A stretch of DNA of 7,105 bases from Candidatus Thorarchaeota archaeon (lineage in GTDB: Archaea; Asgardarchaeota; Thorarchaeia; Thorarchaeales; Thorarchaeaceae): the NCBI GenBank assembly GCA_029856425.1, contig JAHQWZ010000091.1, positions 1 through 7,105 on the forward strand, given 5' to 3'. A program made the position numbers and the translations under genes. Shown here piece by piece: positions 6,314 through 7,105 of the stretch (its first letter is position 1; each line of letters begins with the position of its first letter). The notes under the pieces are model-generated. The model was not told where the DNA came from. It saw only the letters and a list, made by a program, of their open reading frames with translations, and did not search any database.

Positions 6314-6332
6314 TTGCTTTCGCTGAAAGCAA
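6314..6332. repeat. perfect 8-bp hairpin with 3-base loop
   Basis: TTGCTTTC, loop GCT, GAAAGCAA. It starts two bases after the palindrome ends. It could be a DNA dyad or an RNA stem in the leader of the TPR gene. There is no T run after it on the plus strand, and on the minus strand only GTGAGAG follows, so it is not a classical terminator. Confidence 0.55.
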
Positions 6333-6386
6333 CAGAACACTGATTACTTTGATAGACCACCATAATGTTAGGACACACCAGCTACC

Positions 6387-6390
6387 AGGA
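6387..6390 (+). promoter_or_regulatory. weak Shine-Dalgarno site for the TPR gene
   Basis: AGGA lies 4 bases before the ATG at 6395 and 1 base before the ATG at 6392. The spacing is short, so it supports 6395 only moderately; 6365 has no comparable site. Confidence 0.35.
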
Positions 6391-6394
6391 AATG

Positions 6395-7105
6395 ATGATT
6401 TTGTCTTACAGTGAGGAAGATGTAAAGAAGCTCCTTGGTCATCTTGGTTCACATCCTGAGGATTCAGAGAAATGGCATCTGCTGGGAGTTGTATACTTAT
6501 CACTGAACATGCAAGAAGATGCAGAGAATGCATTCCAAGAATGTCTTAAACTGGATGAGAATAGCGCCCTAGCGCTCGGTGATCTGGGAGCCTTATACAT
6601 TATGAGGGGGAAATCCAAGAAGGCGATAAAATACCTGAAGAAAAGCCTCAAGATCAATTCGAACAGGCATGAATATTGGCTGGCATTGGGTGTTGCCTTT
6701 CTTCAGAGAAGCAAATTCAAAGACGCGAAGACTGCATTTGAAAATTGTCTGGCAATTCAGCCTGAATTTTATGACGCGCTTGTTTCCTTGGGCATGACGC
6801 ATATCCGATTGGAGTCTTGGGAGGACGCAGCTATGATGCTGAGCAGAGCGGATAAAATCAAACCGGACAACTTCGAGGTCTTAAAGCCACTTGCGAGGGC
6901 ACTGATGAAACTGGAGCGGACAGTAGAGCTTGAACAGACATACCTTCGGATGATGAAGCTGGCCCCTGATGACCATACTCTGCACCTCTATCTCGGGCGA
7001 ATTGCATTCAATAATGGGAAGACCAAAGAAGCGTTAGCAAGATACCGGAAAGCAATCGAGTTGAACCCAGAGGATTTCATAGGATGGCAAGTCTTGGCAG
7101 ATGCG
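6395..7105 (+). CDS. tetratricopeptide (TPR) repeat protein, N-terminal part
   Basis: The frame is open from the start to the right edge (237 codons present). I chose the ATG at 6395 because AGGA lies 4 bases upstream. ATGs at 6392 and 6365 are in frame; the latter adds ten residues but has no ribosome site. Six full 34-residue TPRs run at residues 24-57, 58-91, 92-125, 126-159, 160-193 and 194-227, and a seventh begins at 228. Each has the small and aromatic spacing of the fold (W-x-x-L-G-x-x-Y/A, A-x-x-x-F/Y, then a P-D/E near position 32, e.g. KPDN, APDD, NPED). TPRs build a superhelical groove that binds peptides or partner proteins. No signal peptide or membrane segment appears, so it should be cytoplasmic. 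Its partner is unknown and any C-terminal domain lies outside the window. Confidence 0.88.
   Translation, partial: MILSYSEEDVKKLLGHLGSHPEDSEKWHLLGVVYLSLNMQEDAENAFQECLKLDENSALALGDLGALYIMRGKSKKAIKYLKKSLKINSNRHEYWLALGVAFLQRSKFKDAKTAFENCLAIQPEFYDALVSLGMTHIRLESWEDAAMMLSRADKIKPDNFEVLKPLARALMKLERTVELEQTYLRMMKLAPDDHTLHLYLGRIAFNNGKTKEALARYRKAIELNPEDFIGWQVLADA

Larger units (their letters stand above)
6197..6386. promoter_or_regulatory. divergent intergenic region between acetyltransferase and TPR genes
   Basis: This gap of about 190 bases must hold the promoters for both directions. I see no strong TATA box on either side. An imperfect inverted repeat AATGGTCCCATT (6231-6242) and the paired palindrome and hairpin at 6294-6332 are its only clear structures. 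Short open frames on the plus strand (from 6228 and 6282) lack ribosome sites and family resemblance. Confidence 0.4.

Noticed and set aside
6228..6326. 32-codon plus-strand ORF from the ATG at 6228 (MNGPIDVRREWGYSMQHHH...)
   Set aside because: No ribosome site, no family resemblance, and it runs through the palindrome and hairpin, so it is probably chance.
6282..6413. 42-codon plus-strand ORF from the ATG at 6282
   Set aside because: It overlaps the TPR gene start in another frame and has no ribosome site or recognisable content.
6267..6802. Minus-strand open frames opposite the TPR gene
   Set aside because: They are antisense to well-formed 34-residue TPR repeats and show no domain character of their own.

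Overview
The window looks archaeal. I infer an Asgard-type genome, with a Thorarchaeota relative as best guess, but nothing here is decisive. The evidence is two large exported proteins of a typically archaeal design: signal peptide, NosD-like beta-helix, Ig-like repeats, Thr-rich linker, one C-terminal membrane anchor. One gene has a TATA-like element so close to its start codon that its leader would be very short. Start codons vary (ATG, GTG, TTG), and Shine-Dalgarno sites are present at some genes and absent at others. There is no rRNA, tRNA, CRISPR array, transposase or integrase, and no gene-free stretch over 200 bases.

Layout: everything from 1 to about 6196 reads on the minus strand. 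In transcription order (right to left) the genes are: a 271-residue GNAT-family N-acetyltransferase (5381-6196); a 126-residue probable winged-helix DNA-binding protein (4899-5279); a beta-helix surface protein with four Ig-like repeats (2236-4719); a paralogous beta-helix surface protein with two such repeats (177-2105); and the first 23 codons of a VOC/glyoxalase-fold protein (1-69), cut by the window edge. A TPR protein diverges on the plus strand (6395-7105) and is cut by the right edge.

The two surface proteins are the core of the window. Both should be exported and anchored with the bulk of the chain outside the cell. A beta-helix of about 23-residue coils is closed by a conserved Asp-rich NosD-like motif and followed by a stalk of about 100-residue Ig-like domains. 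They look like tandem paralogues that differ in Ig-repeat number, suggesting a cell-surface binding, adhesion or glycan-related role. No catalytic site is evident. The small winged-helix gene just upstream could be their regulator, by position only. The acetyltransferase, VOC and TPR genes have no visible functional tie to them.

The most notable non-coding structure lies between the divergent acetyltransferase and TPR genes: a near-perfect 18-base palindrome followed two bases later by a perfect 8-bp hairpin. The AT-rich leader of the larger surface protein carries a 10-base direct repeat and A/T tracts.
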